This document shows positions 63,268-64,000 of a DNA stretch of 64,000 nt, piece after piece. The notes beneath the pieces were generated by a model. The model searched no databases and was not told where the DNA came from. It was given only the letters and a program-made list of their open reading frames with translations. A program made the position numbers and the translations under genes. Every line of letters starts with the position of its first letter. Positions within the stretch are counted from its first letter, which is position 1. The stretch is from Weissella oryzae SG25 (GTDB lineage: Bacteria > Bacillota > Bacilli > Lactobacillales > Lactobacillaceae), in the NCBI RefSeq assembly GCF_000691805.2, contig NZ_DF820486.1, positions 1 through 64,000 of the forward strand, given 5' to 3'.

Positions 63268-64000
63268 TCAATCACGCCGATCAGCAATTAAATAGCGAGG
63301 ACGATGCTTAACTTCCATAAAGACCTTACCAATATATTCACCGATAACCCCAATGGCAGTTAGCTGAATCCCACCCAAGAACCAAATTGAAACCATCAAT
63401 GATGGCCAACCTAACTGCGTAACGCCCATCAGGTACCGAACAATTGCATAGATTAGCATCAATAGACTAATTCCTGAAATAGCTAACCCCATATTACGTA
63501 CCATGGTAATTGGTGCAACTGAGAAAGAGGTAATTCCACTCAAGGCAAACTGTAACATTTTACGTAAGGGATATTTAGTTTCACCAGCTTCACGCTCAGC
63601 TCGTGCATAAAAAACTTCAGCAGAATTAAACCCAATTGCTGGGAAAATCCCACGTAAGAACATATCCCGTTCTTGATACTCTTGGAAGGCAGCCAACACT
63701 CGTTGATCAACCAAACGGAAATCAGCATGATTAGGAATGGTTTTAACGCCCAAAAAATTCATTAACTTGTAAAAAAGACCAGCTGTTTGCCGCTTAAAGG
63801 CAGTATCTGATGTACGGTCATTTCTAACTCCATAGACAATATCTTTATGCTCCTCAATCGCTAACCGAAGCATCTCAGTAATTGCCTGTGGATCATCTTG
63901 CAAATCTGCATCAATAGTTACCGCATAGTCAACATCTGACCCAGTTACTTCCGTTAGCCCAGCAATCAACGCATTCTGATGACCAAAATTATGACTAAAG
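63268..64000 (-). CDS. GT2 family glycosyltransferase (GtrB/DPM1-like), cut by right edge
   Basis: The C-terminal 244 or so residues of a polyprenyl-phosphate glycosyltransferase; the frame runs off the right edge through HNFGHQNALIAGL, so the N-terminal nucleotide-binding strand is missing. Visible: DYAVTIDADLQDDP (DxD-like metal motif), YGVRNDRTSDTAFKR, NHADFRLVDQRVL, RGIFPAIGF and two C-terminal membrane helices (about 165-190 and 200-222). Members transfer glucose or GlcNAc to undecaprenyl phosphate for wall-polymer decoration. Isolated from the lysis module by the decayed region. Confidence 0.88.
   Translation of the reverse strand, partial: FSHNFGHQNALIAGLTEVTGSDVDYAVTIDADLQDDPQAITEMLRLAIEEHKDIVYGVRNDRTSDTAFKRQTAGLFYKLMNFLGVKTIPNHADFRLVDQRVLAAFQEYQERDMFLRGIFPAIGFNSAEVFYARAEREAGETKYPLRKMLQFALSGITSFSVAPITMVRNMGLAISGISLLMLIYAIVRYLMGVTQLGWPSLMVSIWFLGGIQLTAIGVIGEYIGKVFMEVKHRPRYLIADRRD

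Overview
This 64 kb window is chromosomal core DNA from a low-to-mid GC Gram-positive bacterium. Gene content and gene order point to the order Lactobacillales, family Lactobacillaceae in the broad sense. The Weissella/Leuconostoc side is possible, but I cannot prove it from the sequence. Supporting marks are the four-S1-domain rpsA next to cmk and der, the xerD-ribT-scpA-scpB-rluB string, lexA opposite ynzC/yneF, the hrcA-grpE-dnaK-dnaJ operon with CIRCE boxes, a perfect CcpA cre box, and trehalose uptake by PTS with GH65 phosphorolysis. Nearly all genes are on the minus strand. The plus-strand genes are plsC, a lexA-like gene, and a phage-type repressor/ImmA pair.

Layout, left to right. 0.2-2.1 kb: ASCH protein, CPA2 antiporter, orphan RelB/DinJ antitoxin. 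2.2-8.2 kb: (p)ppGpp synthetase/hydrolase, DNA polymerase III DnaE, DUF2929 protein. 8.3-12.7 kb: HAD phosphatase, DHFR, ABC-F ATPase, CCA-adding enzyme. 13-18.2 kb: rluB, scpB, scpA, ribT, xerD, cvfB, HAD nucleotidase. 18.4-24.2 kb: trehalose operon (treR, EIIA, EIIBC, trehalose-6-phosphate phosphorylase, beta-phosphoglucomutase) with a readable promoter and cre. 24.7-28.1 kb: DUF2130 protein and glmS. 28.2-31.9 kb: sepM-like protease, coaD, rsmD, ylbG, ftsW. 32.1 kb: tRNA-Ser. 32.3-36.9 kb: MFS transporter, der, membrane glycerophosphodiesterase. 37-43.2 kb: rpsA, cmk, LysM protein, recQ, ypbB-like gene, and ribU behind an FMN riboswitch. 43.3-46.4 kb: frr, pyrH, tsf, rpsB. 46.6-53.6 kb: GIY-YIG protein, trmN6, plsC, yneF, ynzC, lexA-like gene, apt, recJ, rnz. 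53.6-59.3 kb: two unknown proteins, then dnaJ, dnaK, grpE, hrcA. 59.4-62.7 kb: a compact phage-derived module in which a lysis cassette (ArpU-like regulator, membrane protein, LLH holin, GH25 lysin) is divergent from an Xre repressor and an ImmA/IrrE metallopeptidase, with no integrase, packaging or structural genes. 62.9-63.2 kb: decayed IS200/IS605-like DNA. 63.3-64 kb: a glycosyltransferase cut by the right edge.

Several housekeeping genes depart from their family. GlmS has its catalytic cysteine at residue 4 rather than directly after Met. The LexA-like protein has lost the autocleavage serine and cleavage site. DnaJ has lost its whole zinc-finger domain although it sits in the hrcA operon. 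The tRNA-Ser has anticodon AGA, U73 and no encoded CCA. The freestanding repressor-controlled lysis cassette is the best candidate for an unusual system. No rRNA, CRISPR array or intact insertion sequence was seen.
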